Assembly (NCBI RefSeq): GCF_010389155.1
Contig: NC_057767.1
Span: forward strand, 3,641,765 to 3,705,764
Source: Erigeron canadensis
Taxonomy: Eukaryota > Streptophyta > Magnoliopsida > Asterales > Asteraceae
Length of the DNA stretch: 64,000 nt
Reading direction: 5' to 3'
Program-made: the position numbers and the translations under genes
In this document: positions 37,188 through 49,942 of the stretch, in pieces
Layout of the letters: each line of letters starts with the position of its first letter
How positions within the stretch are numbered: the first letter of the stretch is position 1
Notes under the pieces: model-generated
Database searches by the model: none
Seen by the model: the letters and a program-made list of their open reading frames with translations, nothing else
Told to the model about the DNA's origin: nothing

Positions 37188-38211
37188 GGGTGGAGGGAGT
37201 ACAAAATACTTACCCAATCTTAATCAATTCATCCTCCAATCAAAACTCTCCAACTCACAACTACCCAATTCTTACCCAAATCACTGGCAACACATACCCA
37301 ATTCTTACCCAATTTCATTTTCTTTTTCATTTAATTTTACTACATATAATTAAAACCATATAAACATAAAACATAATTTCATTAAACTTAAAACCACAAT
37401 ACATAATATAGAAAATGATTAATACGACTAAAAACACTTAAATAAAACTAACACACTTAAATAAAACTAAAATACTTAAATAAAACTTAAACTAACACTC
37501 GGAATAATCCGAGTCAACAGTGCTGTCACCGTCATTGCGGTGAATGTAACGGTATGGCTCAGGAGACCCGGCGGCCGCGCCTGGATGAGAAGAAACGTAC
37601 TCCTCCCCCGGGTTAGAGTAGTAAGGTACATCCTGACCACCACCCACATTGGATTGCAAGAATACCCCGTGGTCCAGCGTCCGGGTCAATGTTGAAGAAG
37701 CGGCGTTTAGATGAAAAATAAGTTGATTCAGCCAGTCGATCTTCTGTCGAAGATATACAAGATGCTCACTCTCTGCGGTGTTAAGTGCATAACTTGGGGC
37801 AGTAAGTCGGCTGATGACGGTTTCGTAAGCCGCTATGTTCTCAGAATCGCCCTGAATGACATTATTCACATCTGAGAGGTGTTTGGAGTCGTAATTTAGG
37901 TGGGTTTGGAAAGCCATTTTACAATCACGAAGGTCCATTGTAGTGATTTTGGTTGAAAGGAAGTTGTGGAGTAAATGGAAATTGGGTGAAAATGAAAGTT
38001 GTGTAAAAAATGGAAGAAGAATGGGGAAATTTTTTTTAAAAAAAAAATATCGGATCTAGCCGTTTGGGGGGGGGGGGGGGGGGGGGGGGACCACTGGGTT
38101 CCAACGTTCGAAATTTGAAGCCCAACATCGGTTTGGATACTCGATTGTATACCCGATTTCCTAGTACCCGAGCCTTACCCGATCCTTACCCGACTGGTAC
38201 TCCCTTCAACC
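37188..38211 (-). mobile_element. PIF/Harbinger-like element, about 1 kb, carrying one ORF
   Basis: The ends GGGTGGAGGGAGTAC and (inverted) GGTTGAAGGGAGTAC are flanked by TTA on both sides (37185-37187 and 38212-38214), the 3-bp duplication used by PIF/Harbinger. Subterminal TTACCC words are repeated at both ends. It has no DDE transposase and encodes a single 148-codon frame on the minus strand. A run of 24 G lies at 38066-38089, upstream of that frame. Confidence 0.75.
37492..37938 (-). CDS. Uncharacterised 148-aa protein inside the Harbinger-like element
   Basis: A single open frame starts at ATG 37938 and ends at TAA 37492, with more balanced composition and GC content than its surroundings. 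I do not recognise the family. What is visible: a helical-looking N-terminal two-thirds (for example LVYLRQKIDWLNQLIFHLN, about residues 61-79), then a Gly/Ala/Pro-rich segment (GAAAGSPEP) and an acidic Asp/Ser C-terminus (DGDSTVDSDYSEC). There are no DDE residues and no obvious zinc finger. It could be a degenerate accessory protein of a PIF-type transposon, a captured host fragment, or a chance frame kept by recent duplication. Confidence 0.45.
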   Translation of the reverse strand: MDLRDCKMAFQTHLNYDSKHLSDVNNVIQGDSENIAAYETVISRLTAPSYALNTAESEHLVYLRQKIDWLNQLIFHLNAASSTLTRTLDHGVFLQSNVGGGQDVPYYSNPGEEYVSSHPGAAAGSPEPYRYIHRNDGDSTVDSDYSEC

Positions 38212-38214
38212 TTA

Positions 38215-39241
38215 GGATTTATTATTATTATTTACATAATCTACTAACTTAGTAACAACAATCTTTTACAAGATGTCTTTATAGACCTTATAAAAGGTCT
38301 CATGTTTCAGTTGGAAGCAGCATAAGAAGGATATTTGACTAACTGGTAACCTTTTATGTGAAGTTCTCTCACTGCAACACTTTAGATATAGCGAAAACTT
38401 TCCTCCTGGGGTATTCTGAAGATTTAACCTAGGCAACAAAAATGGGACCTAATACTTTAACCAAAGAAACAACTCGTGAAATTAAGAGGGAAATTTGTTG
38501 TAAGGTGTAAATACTGCATGTGATCAGTTTAATGGCATGTTCGATTACCTATAAAGTTTGATCATTTGTTAACTATATTGTGATTGTTAGTCTTTTCTAT
38601 AGGAGTAAGAATGTTACTAATGACAGATAGTGACTTGAGTTCAGTTCATGTCATTATTAAGCCGATTGTCATTTTTCACCGACAAGGCAACAACCTACTC
38701 TTTTTAATGGATTAAGAATGTTACTTGTGACAGATAGTGACTTGAGTTCGGGTTGTGTCATATAGACGTATGAGTGATAATCATTGTATATGCTTTATTG
38801 TGTATTTGCTCGTGTTAAAAAGAAATCTTTTAATTGTTTTGATAGTCATTCGCATAATATGTGCTGTTAGTTACAGGGAGTACTAATTTTGTGTTCAAAA
38901 TGGTCTGTAATGATACATGGTACAACGAATTAACAATGAACGTGTTTCACGATAGCACAAGTGATTCCATAAAAGGCTCACATAATTTATTCAAGTAATG
39001 TTGCACAAGCAACATACATAGCTTACGGATGATTTCTTTTCTTTACAGTGTATGACTTGATCTGGATCTTGAAAAAAAGCATAATATATTTACAAAAAAC
39101 GACTTTGCTACTGTGGCGCTAGTACTTTTATTTAGCACTAACATCCACAATAGCCCATCGAGACGCATCTCAAAATCATACTAATGATAATATATATTCT
39201 GTTGCAGGGTAGTAAGGTGACACCGATTGACTTTGACATTG
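38215..39241. other. Gene-free stretch; possible exon at its right end
   Basis: Plus-strand segment 39209-39276 follows TGTTGCAG and encodes SKVTPIDFDIVKHELRKVL before a TAG. It may be a relic last exon, overlapping the 3' end of the minus-strand small-protein gene. No partner exon was identified with confidence. Two near-repeats containing GACAGATAGTGACTTGAGTT occur at 38618 and 38730. Confidence 0.25.
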
Positions 39242-42200
39242 TTAAGCATGAATTGAGAAAGGTGTTGAACAAGTAGTATTGCTATTGTGCCATACGAAGA
39301 TCTTCCAAAATGATCTTGGCTTACGCTTCCGGTGGCTGTTTGATGTTAACTCGGATTCTGTTCTATGAAGCATCTCCCACATTTTCTGGACATCCTCATA
39401 CCCACATGTTTGTATGTCATCATGTAGCTTCAAAAGACCCACACCTGGTTGAAACAAAATTAAAGGTTCATGTAAGTAGTCTTTTATCAGTTGGGTACTT
39501 TGAAACTTCAAAGTAGATAACAGTCATGTTTTTATTGAAGTATTTTTTTATACCTTTCTTAAGCCTGTTGTAAGAGATATAAAAAAGGTGAATCTGGACA
39601 GTTTTACCATTACCGATAGGATATACTCCCATAAAACATGTCTATATATTGCATATATTCTTTTGGTGTATCCAAAATGAGGGTATTGTGAAGGTAGGGG
39701 TTTGGTAAGATTATCCAAATGGTTGTTAGTTAATAGTGTAGTTACAAGTCAGCAAATCAATAGTGTATGAGTGGAAATCGTTTTTTGGGAATCTTTACAA
39801 TAAACAAATCTTATAGAGGTAATTAGTAATCAAGTACTATTTAGTTATTAAAATCCACTAATGACATTCAACCTTATCTTTTTTAGGTTGCTAAAATCAA
39901 GAATAATCCAAATACATTATTCTATCCATAGGAATGATACTTCTTGATTCACATTCCTGATTTTAACATTTCTTATTCTCTTGCCATATAAATGGAAAAT
40001 TTATAAAATATTTTTAAAAACCACATTATAGTCACCACCGCCACCACACAACCCGTCACCGTCATCGCCGCCGTATTGTACGGATCTCCCACTCGTGTTT
40101 AGTAATCGAAAGACCTTTTCACATGTTAACATTGTACTAAACTTATCCATATATTATTTTGGTTTCTAATTGAACCAGTCTCATAAGTTCACCTATATCT
40201 TAACTATATTTTTCAAAAACCATAGATGTGTATCTATGTCATAGTCATTTTGGTATATAATTGATTTATATATAGGCCATGTGTCAAATATAGTTGATGA
40301 CCCACTATGGGATTAAGAGGAAATTAAGAGATAATTAGTTAAAAACTAAACAATATTCTATAAACATAATGATGAGTCCCCAAAAAGATGTTTTAATTAA
40401 ATCATGTTTAGATGATGCAGGCTAAATATAATTTAAAAAGATAACAATAACTACCAACAAAAAACAAGAATAGTTTTTCCCTAGTCTTTGCTTCTTTGGT
40501 TGTCGACTGGAATAATTGTAGTCCCCTTCTGGAAAAAGGTGGTGACCATCCAATCAAATAAATTACCACTTTTTATTATTTCTACCTAAATATGCACCAT
40601 CAAAAATTTTGCCAAAGACATAAAAACAAAAAAAATAAAATGATATCAGTTTTATATGCATATGTATTAAAATATTCCCTCTTGGCATCAAAGTAATGCA
40701 TCATTTTTTTATTTTTTTTTGAGTAACTTAATTATGCTAAGAAAATCACCAAATCAAGAAAACAAGTTTTTAACCTAAGCCATCGAAATCCTCTACCTTT
40801 GGATATTCATTTTTTATAATGGAGTAAACATTGTCATAATTTCATCTATTTAGTAATTACCATGTATTTTTATATACAAAATATTAGGACAAAACAGACT
40901 TCCATTGGAAACACACAAATAGTATACTACTTTATCTAATTCAAACAACACTCAAATTCTCTTTTTCTTTTTTGAGTTAAAGAGAACATTCAAGAACTTT
41001 AAAAATTTTATTTACTTTTCTTCCAAAAATAAGGAAAAAGAAAAAGAGAGTAAAGAAAATCCAATTTGACTATGATCACAATAACAAAAGAGACCACCAA
41101 TAAAGCACGTATGCACGCATTAAAGTTTGCATCACAATGGTGTATGCATTCAACATTGTCACGGGACTGTATACTCTATTTATAGCTACATCAACCATTT
41201 TTAAACTTTGAATGAAAATTTTGTATTTTAAATCACAACTTTGAAAATATTTATTTCATTAAGTATTATAAATAGTAAAAAAAATCAAAAAAACACCGAC
41301 CAAAATTTCATATAAAATATTATATATGCTGAATGTGGAGTTATATCATTTTGTATTTATTTTAACAAAGAGTTTACATTTACTTGTCACAACACTTTGA
41401 ATTTATCCGATACTTGGTCAATTCTACTTCACAAGAATTAAAAAAAAAAAACTAAAAAAACCAACACAAAATTAAGGTTCAGAAGTGATTGTTATGAATG
41501 GTGGGTTGCCACACTAAAAGATTTAAATTTTATAAAATTAAAATGAGTATTAATTGTCTAGATCGCTCAATAAATGATACAAATTGATGTTAATCAAATA
41601 CGGAGTATAATTAAAGAAACTTAGAGAAAATGCTTTATCAATTTTTTTTCATTGTTCTCAAATCAATTCAAACTTCAAAAGGCTGTAGTTTTTCAAAACA
41701 AAAAATTATTCACAATATAAATCGATCCATCCCAATGAATAAATTTAATTTTGAAGTTCGATCACTTGTCACAATCTTATAAATATTTTAATCAATATAT
41801 TATATTCAAAATTCATCATATCTAGTTAACATAAATTATTTCTGACAAATATAACATCAACGTTGAAACACATGTCCATATTCCTACTCCTATGCTTATA
41901 ATCAAAACAAAAAATCTTTACAGCAAGGCTTTATTATCCAAAAAATATATAAGTTTCATAATTCAATTAATTTCAATATACTAGCAAACAAAATATTTTT
42001 CATACACACTATATATATCAAAAAAATATACTTTCTACACAACAAAAATTAACTCATGCACAAACGATTTTATTTATGATCATAAAAACAAGGTTGGTTG
42101 GTTTTTTCTATTCAAGTTATTTAAAAAGACGGTCTTTTATGTAATAATAATAAAAAACCAACCAAATGGACAAGAAAGAAACAAAGAAAGAAAGAAATTG

Positions 42201-42289
42201 GACTAACCGTTGTTTCGAGACTTGACACGAGCAGCAACCGCAAGCCAAACACGTCTAACAGGAAAAACCATTTTTTGCAACCAATTCAT
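39242..42289 (-). CDS. Small plant protein of unknown function, two exons, 94 aa
   Basis: Exon 1 (42289-42208, 82 nt) encodes MNWLQKMVFPVRRVWLAVAA and continues with a basic segment. Exon 2 (39444-39242, 203 nt) continues in frame as VGLLKLHDDIQTCGYEDVQK, followed by MWEML, then HRKRKPRSFWKIFVW, and ends at TAA. The junction AAC AAC G|GT restores a Gly codon. The donor is CG|GTTAG and the acceptor is CAACCAG|GT. The 2763-bp intron is AT-rich. The order basic N-terminus, CGYEDVxxMWEML core, basic/aromatic tail is, to my knowledge, shared by a family of short plant proteins without an assigned reaction. A TATAAATATA box on the minus strand (42608-42617) suggests a leader of about 290 nt. I see no signal peptide or membrane segment. 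Confidence 0.8.
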
Positions 42290-42607
42290 TTGTTGTTGTT
42301 TCTCTTTTCTTGATCTTCTTCTTCTTCTAAGTTGTTGACTACTACGTCCAAATAATCTTCTTAACCAGGCCAGTAGTACGTCCTAGCTAGTCTTATTCCT
42401 CTTCCCTCCTAATATATAGGGGAAGAGAAACAAGACATACAATTTTCGATATATATAAGATATTTTATATCTTAAAATGATATAAAGATGGCTTAAAACT
42501 AGCTAGTTCTTTGTGTGTATGTGTGTTTCTTGTTTTATAAGATAGAAAAAGGGAATTCACACATATTTTGAGAGAGAGAGATGAGTGAGGATGAAGGGAA
42601 TTAAGGA

Positions 42608-42617
42608 TATATTTATA
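42608..42617 (-). promoter_or_regulatory. TATA box of the small-protein gene
   Basis: On the minus strand this reads TATAAATATA. A CT-rich initiator-like tract (42571-42580, CTCTCTCTCT on the minus strand) lies about 30 bp downstream, so transcription probably starts near 42575. Confidence 0.5.
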
Positions 42618-42876
42618 AAGTAGTAGTGAATTTATACATCAAGGGGGACTAATGTACAAGTAGTCAAGAGTTTTGTACATGTAGTGATGGAGTGATATGT
42701 GAGTATTTGGTGGCTGATTTTGCTTTTTATTGTTGGTTAATTACTATGGACTTTATTTTTTGTAATCTCACATTCACGTAACATAATTTAAAGAGATTAA
42801 TTTTGAATATTATTAAATAAAAGATCGAGTATTTTGATTTATAGTAAGTTATTATGAAGATGATTAATGTAATTAA

Positions 42877-44859
42877 CTAGGTAATACCCGTGCGTTACAC
42901 CGGGCTATTCTGTTTTCTAATATAATTCATCGTAAATGAAATGCAATAAAAATAATCTTACCAAAAAAAAAATTTCATTAATTGAAAATTTAATTATTTA
43001 TATAAAAAAAAGCATATTATGAACACTAGTAAAATGAATATCTATGTATAATATTTTTCCCCCCTAAACTCTATAAGTCATCTCATCTCACTTCTTTATT
43101 GTTTTCGTTTTTCATTTTTGCCATTAATTGATATCGTTAGGTGAACCAAAATTGTGTAATATCACGCCGTGAGACAACACAACTAACATTTTCATTGATC
43201 TTCTCATATGTACAATCGTTTATCAGTACTCAACAGAAATCAAATAATAACGGTCAAATACTTTATAAGATTTCAAGAATCATGGTATAAGTTTAAAGGA
43301 TTAATCCATCCATCACTTTTTTATTCGACTTTCAGTATACATGCGGTATAAACAGAAATTGAGCACATTCCTAATCTTTCAGGTTCCATATTTACCTTTT
43401 TGATCCTTGATAATGTCTAAGCAAAAGACCGCAAAACTCTTTTAGCCATTTGTATAAAGAAAAGTAAGCTTATGATTATGTAAAGAAAAGCTTATTATTG
43501 TATAAAGAGAAATTTATGCTTGTAGATAGGTAAGCAAATTTAAATTCACCACATAAATTGTATATTAGTCGAACGTCCAAAAAAATAATTTATGTAACGG
43601 GTTTTTTCTTTTTCAAATATCGTAAATGTATTTCAGGTAATCCACCAGTTAAGGAACCATACAATGTCATTCTAAATTTAAACTTCAATATCATATGGAA
43701 GCGAATTATCGATTGCGATTGACAATTAAAGACATAACTTCTTGAAAAACCATCCGTATAGCCAACATTGTTCACAAAAATGGCCATCAACACATGCTAT
43801 TATATATAATCCCACCATCTATATTTTCATTGGCTTTCATTTAACATTGTTATACCTCTTGACAATTACTAACACATCTTGTTGTCATGAAAACACAGTC
43901 TCAACAGATTATAAAAGAAATAATGTAGACACACATAATTGTGAGTGATAATACTTCTAGACCCAGTGGAGATTTTTAATGTTTCTAGTATCATAGTTTG
44001 TAGTGATATGTGCAAACTATGAATGATCAAGCAGGTAAATTTTTTATGAAACTAAATCAACGAATTCCAAGTTTATAAACCTAAGGATATGAATATTCTT
44101 CGCAATTAATCTTAAGATTTTTTTTGTTTTTTGTTTTTTGTTTTTGTTTTTGTTTTTGTTTTTTTTTTTTTTTTGGGGGGGGGGGGGGGGGGAGTATGTT
44201 GTATAAAAACACATGAGTTAAGAAGCTAATAAAATTTAATCTTTAAACCCATTGATAACACGACTATCCACTGATAATAATCTTAATAACAATAATATTT
44301 TAATTTGTCATAATATATTTAACAACAATAATCATAATATCGTTGTTATAATAATAATAATAATAATAGTATTCTAATTATTATTATTATTATTATAAAA
44401 TAACACTAATAATAAGAATAATAATAATAAAAATAATAATAGATGGTAAAGAAACATAAATCTATTTATTTTCTTTTTAGAATAGCAATTGATGAGTAAT
44501 TAATATCATAAGCATTTAAGTAATGTATTTTCTAAATTTAAAACAAAACTCATTGTGGTTCAATTGGCAAATGTGATGACATCTTTCTCGTGGCTTATAT
44601 ACATGTTTAAGTGGACACTCCACATCATTAGATAAGTTGCCTACGTGGCTGATGACTTATCACCTAAATCGTTCCCGTGGCTTATATACATGCTTAAGTG
44701 GACACTCTACATCATTAGATAAATTGCCTACGTGGCTGATGACTTATCACCTAAATCGTTCTCGTGATGCCACGTAAGAAAAAGCTGACGTGGCGGGCTC
44801 AGAGAGCGCCATGTGGTTGCTTTCTGATAGCCTTTTATATATATATATAGAGATAGAGA
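42877..44859 (-). mobile_element. Candidate 2 kb non-autonomous Helitron
   Basis: Read on the minus strand it starts A|TCTCTATCTCTATATA (44859) and ends with the hairpin CCCGGTGTAACGCACGGG shortly before CTAG|T (42877-42880). TC at the 5' end, CTAG at the 3' end and an A|T insertion site match Helitrons. It encodes no recognisable Rep/helicase. Inside are an 87-bp tandem repeat, an (ATA)n/(TTA)n hairpin (about 44347-44395) and an 18-G run (44175-44192). The two ends could belong to different insertions. Confidence 0.5.
44585..44775. repeat. 87-bp tandem repeat, two units and a partial third
   Basis: CGTGGCTTATATACATG starts at 44589 and 44676, and a partial third copy starts at 44763. Each unit contains GCCTACGTGGCTGATGACTT. 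Confidence 0.88.
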
Positions 44860-47544
44860 TAAAAATTAATTCTATAGGTTCATAAATATGTTTTTAAAAT
44901 TTGGTGTATAGTACACATACGTACCATATAATCAATAGTTAAGTTTTGGAGACAAAATCAATAGCTTAGAATGCGCGCCCAGTCCTTGGTTAGTTAGTCC
45001 TCCATCGCAACATCATTAGACCAACGGCATCCTTGGTCTGTCTTTGGCTCGTCCATCACCCCATGGACACACGCATCTTTTGTCCGTCTTTCTCTCTCAT
45101 GTGAATAGTTTTCACATGAACTTTAAAATTAGTGATATTAACATAAGTGCCATAGGTGAATAGTGTCAAACGAATAATAACATAACAACTACAATAAAGC
45201 TACGATGTATAAAAATATCAGTTATTATTCAATATGAATTTTTAGGATAATCATGAAAATTACGATAATTACGATTGGGACATCAAGGAACAGTAGTGTT
45301 AAACGAACTTTTGGCCCAAAACGACGGCATCTTTTGATGAATAAATGTTTTAGTTGGATACAATTTTGGATACCATTTTTTAAGGGTATAGAAAGAAATG
45401 TAAATATTGGACGCAGTTTTTGTGTCTTGTATATGTTTTAGTTGCCTTATGGTATTATTGGCATATAATTTTAGCTTTAAAAAAGGTTATATTATTACGC
45501 ATTTTCTTGCGAATTCACCTGCCACTGAATTAAGCATATAAAATGAACGAATTTCACTATAATACTTTTTCTACACTGTTTTTTTCTTTTTATTTATCTT
45601 CTTTACCGTCACATGTAACCTGTGTGTTGTAAGAAGAAAGAAAGTCGTATTACGTGGAATATTTCTATAGATTTTGTAAGGAAAACATACAAATTTATTT
45701 TAGGAGGCATTAGGAAGACGTGACACGTGTTTACAAAAGGTAGTAGGGTCCTTGTTTATTTTGTGGATGATTTGGATCTTACTTTTTATAATATCGTGGT
45801 CCCTTTGCTTTTTTCTACCGTCATTGACTTTATTTGGTAAAGGTTAGGCCAAAGTGTTCCTCGTTAAACCTTTGAATTTATTAGATTATCTTTCCTATAA
45901 TAAGCTTACAATTATATCTAATTAAAGCCTAAATTTGTTGCTTATATTCTCAACCTTCTTCCCCCACAATTTTTGGTCAAATCTTAGATGCATATTTCTT
46001 TTTGATGATGGAATGTCCTAGCAATTAAGAGTTGTTTAGGTTGGTTTAAGATCCTTAATAATGTTTTTGTGTTATTGTGAAGCTATTAAGCTCTTATTAG
46101 AATGATGATTCATGGAGGGATAATTAGTTTTTGGCGCGGGTAACCTAAAACCTTATTTTATAGCTTTTAGGTAGTATATATTTATTAAGCATACGCTTAT
46201 CTAAATACCATCTTCATTTAAGCAATGAGTTTTTGTTCAAGTGGCTCAAGAGATATAGAGATCGAGGAACAAATATGAAAAATCACGTTCATATTTTTTT
46301 CGACTCATTTACAATCCTATAATCATTTGTGTATAGAATCTCTTCAAAGCAGTAAATATAAATTATAATCAATATTATTATCAACTAACATATCGAGAGT
46401 CGATCTATCATCTATGTAAGTAGTTTCTTAAAGTCAATGCTTGAAATGTAACAGGAGAACAATACAAGGACTGATGAAGATATTTTGCCTTTTGTAACCG
46501 GGCGGTTTGACCATTTGACTTTTAGTTCGTTAGCCTTTCATTATGTCCCCAAATCCATGGCAATCCATATGCAATACATTATGAGAAGTGATAACAACAT
46601 TACTTTAATTTCCTAACAAATTTTCACATTTTTCAATTGCTTTCAACTCATTGTCTAGTTATCAAAGTGTTGGTTTCAGTGATATTCTAATGAGCGAGAA
46701 CCTTTAGATAAATTCTTTAACATGTGAGAAATTTTGATTCTTTAATAAAAATTAAAGGGTGAGGAATCAAAAATCATCTTTAAAACTTGATCTTTATTTT
46801 TTATCAAAGGGTCAAAATTACCTAGTCATGTTTGGATAGCTTTAAGAAACCACCTCCTTTCTTAATTGATTAGATACACTTACAATAACTGATTTAAAAG
46901 TAACAACCATCACCACTAAAAATAACTTGATATTTTATGTTAGTTTAAGCTTTATCTTATTAATGTAATGCCTTAATTTATAGAAGTGTTTTTTTTAATT
47001 ATTTATTGTATTTAATTAGCTAGTCATTTAAAATATTTTTTTTTTTTATTTTTTTATTTTTTCTTTAAAAGTCATATAAAATATATGACGAGATGTTGGT
47101 TATAAGAATATACCAATTTATCGTTAGTCTAAAAGTGTTGATTTTACGTTAGATGTAACAAAATTAATGTAAGGAATAAAAAGTTATTGTTTCAAGTAGT
47201 GTTATTTTTTACTGTATCTTTTATTTTTTGAATAACAGAAATAAAAAGTAGTGTGTTATTCTAAAAATTAAAAATAATAAACTTTGGAAAACACGTGAGA
47301 CATGTGTAGCTGTGATCAAGAGTGAAGACTTAAAAAGCATACAGCGAACGGTAAACCAATTTGTAGGCGTCAAAAAGTCATATAAACAAACACATCTACA
47401 TTTTATATAGTCGCTACTCGCGACCATTTTTTGTTTTTGTCTCCTGAATATCTCCTACCAAATAATCGTCGGTTCAGTATTTTATAAGCAGCATTAAATG
47501 ATAAGACCATTTGTAACTATTCTATCATTTCGCGGGATATGAAA
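44860..47544. other. Gene-free AT-rich stretch
   Basis: No frame or motif worth calling. The short frame at 45253-45441 has no recognisable feature. Homopolymer T and A runs are frequent. Confidence 0.4.
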
Positions 47545-47620
47545 GAGGTGAGCTGTATACAATCTTACCTATACTCAAAGGTAGAGAGACTGTTTATATA
47601 AGGACCTCTGGCTACAAAGA
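47545..47620 (+). repeat. SINE 3'-half fragment
   Basis: The words GAGCTGTATACAATCTTACC, AAAGGTAGAGAGACTG and GGACCTCTGGCT resemble the downstream half of a plant SINE, and related words occur in the intron-3 SINE of the first CER3-like gene. The head and target duplication are missing. Confidence 0.4.
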
Positions 47621-47830
47621 GATAATAGTTTTTTTTCTTTTTATTTATATATTTTTCTTGCCAAGTTAGTTTTATTTCTTTTATTCCTTTCACTTTTTCT
47701 TTTATCCTTAGTCATTCATCTATTTTTTGAACCTCACTCTTTTTTTAGCTTCTTTTTTTTTTTCTAGAAATTGACATTTATTCACGTAAACACCCCCAAA
47801 TTGGCAGGTGATAGTACAACAACAAAACCA

Positions 47831-48211
47831 CAATTATGAGATATCAAATTTACACCAATTCTTCCATGCCAAGAGATGGAGAACTTATTAGCTCTATTAC
47901 TATACGAAAGATATCCCATGGATTTAACATTATGAACTTATTAGCTTTATTAACTGTAACATTAGAAAACTTTTTTCTGTTCTTCTAAATCATCCAATTA
48001 TGAGATATCAAATTTACACCAATTCTTCCATGCCAAGAAATAGAGAACTTATTAGCTCTATTACTATACCAAAGATATCCCATGGATTTAACACCATGAA
48101 CTTATTAGCTTTATTAACTGTAACATTAGAAAACCTTTTTTCGTTCTTCCAAATCATCCAACAAGTGATCTTGACAATACCTTTGAGCACAAAATCATAT
48201 GATGGTGGCAT
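47831..48211 (-). pseudogene. LINE-derived fragment, internally duplicated
   Basis: The minus strand encodes WMIWKNEKRFSNVTVNKANK, reminiscent of the region after reverse transcriptase in plant non-LTR retrotransposons. A 164-bp unit (47831-47994 and 47995-48158) is repeated in tandem with few differences, so the fragment was duplicated after insertion. No other LINE domain is seen nearby. Confidence 0.45.
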
Positions 48212-49942
48212 GTAAAAATCAAGGTAAGATTAAAAAAGAAATTTAATAGAACCACTTGTCACATTTATATAGACTTAAAAAGATTTTTAGAATAATATTT
48301 AAGATGATTAATTATTTTCTTTTAAGTAACATATTCATTTATGTAACGACACAATGTTTATAACTACTTTTATTAAACTTATTGTTTTTTTAAATAATTT
48401 ATTCAAACCTCATAAACCTATAAAATTAACAATTACTCATTTATTATCTTAAAATATGGATGTGTTTATTATTTTACTAGCGTGGATCCACGCAATGTAG
48501 CGGAAACGAATAGCTTTTTGTTTTCTGCCAGGCTTTGTCGTTGGATAACTCGGCTAGAAGAGAGAGAAAGGTAAACAATGAGAGAAAAATGTGAAGGAAA
48601 AAAGAGCAATTTGACTGGTTTTTTAAAATTTGTCTTTTAGTTTTTTATTATACATTTTTGTTATGACCATAATGTCCTTGAGAATCAATGGTCTTGATCT
48701 GTAAATATAATAAGTGATGACTAAAATTTTGTCTTAACTTAAAATTCAAAGAGTTTTAAAATTTCTAAAAGGGTAATAAAAATGTTTTATATGTGAATAT
48801 AAGTTACAAAATAATAATAATAATGATAATAAATAAATAAATAATCCAAACTTGCACCTACCAAATTAATCAAAAATCCATAATCTTACACCCACAATCT
48901 ATATCTAGTAAAATCAAATATACCCACAAAAAATGCTTTACCCAAAACACAGAACGTACAACGAAGCCAGATTGAGATGGAGAAGTTAAAGAACAATGAA
49001 ATCAAGATAGATGTAATTTGATAAATCAGCTATGTCGCCAAAGAATCCGTATCAACTTGTAGAAGTCAAAAACAACGAAGTGGAATCGTGGAGCTTACAA
49101 ACACGCACATATATGAATTTAAGATAATATAGTATGATACCCGCACGTTGCAGCGAATACCATTAGTAGGGTACAAATGAAAAAGGGAGAGTTTTTTTTG
49201 TAGAATGTAATTTAGACATTTCCCTTTAATTATGTAACTTTCAACATATGACTATTCTTTTTATTATGTACTATAGATTAATGAAAGAGTGCAAGAACAC
49301 AAAACTAGTCAGTCAGTCATACGCATCACCGTGTATTAATTTATCCTGTAAATTTTATATTATAAATATACAATTATTTAATTTGCGTTAACTACAACCC
49401 TATTTAACAAATACCTAACAAAAGTATGAAAATATACCCATCCTTGTTTTTATGTTTGATGTTTGATTTGAATGAACATTGATTAATGGCACGCGAAGAT
49501 GTCGGTAAGGGCTAAAGTAGGATGTCGTCGGTGAGAGTATGAAAAATGAAAAGGATGTGTCATCCGACACTTCTTTTTTCTTCTTCTTTTATTTTTTCTA
49601 TTTAACGCCTATTTTGAAACCTTATTTCTTCCATTTTTGTCCTTTTTCCATGAATCATCGTCTTTTTAAGTCACATCAACAATCAACAAAATTATTTTAA
49701 ACTAACGTCTAAACACACATATATATCTTAAATTATTAAGATTTTATAGGTGGTAAATCTGTTATTTGGATCCTTTTTGATAAACGATGAAAAGATAATT
49801 TCGTTTCTTTAATTAGTTGCATCCTTAAATTATTAGGTTATTTCCAATAGATATGTTAAGAAGGTGTTAAATAATTTTTTTTGACCCGTGTACATGTAAC
49901 TATAGAGGTTAGCTATCTACATAGGTTCATGGTCAAAACCTA
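48212..49942. other. Gene-free stretch with Helitron-like 3' ends
   Basis: At 48477-48494 the minus strand reads GCGTGGATCCACG followed by CTAG|T, a Helitron-type terminus with hairpin. At about 49137-49150 a second, decayed GCAACGTGCGGGTATCATACTA end is seen. The matching 5' ends were not identified. No gene is seen. Confidence 0.4.
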
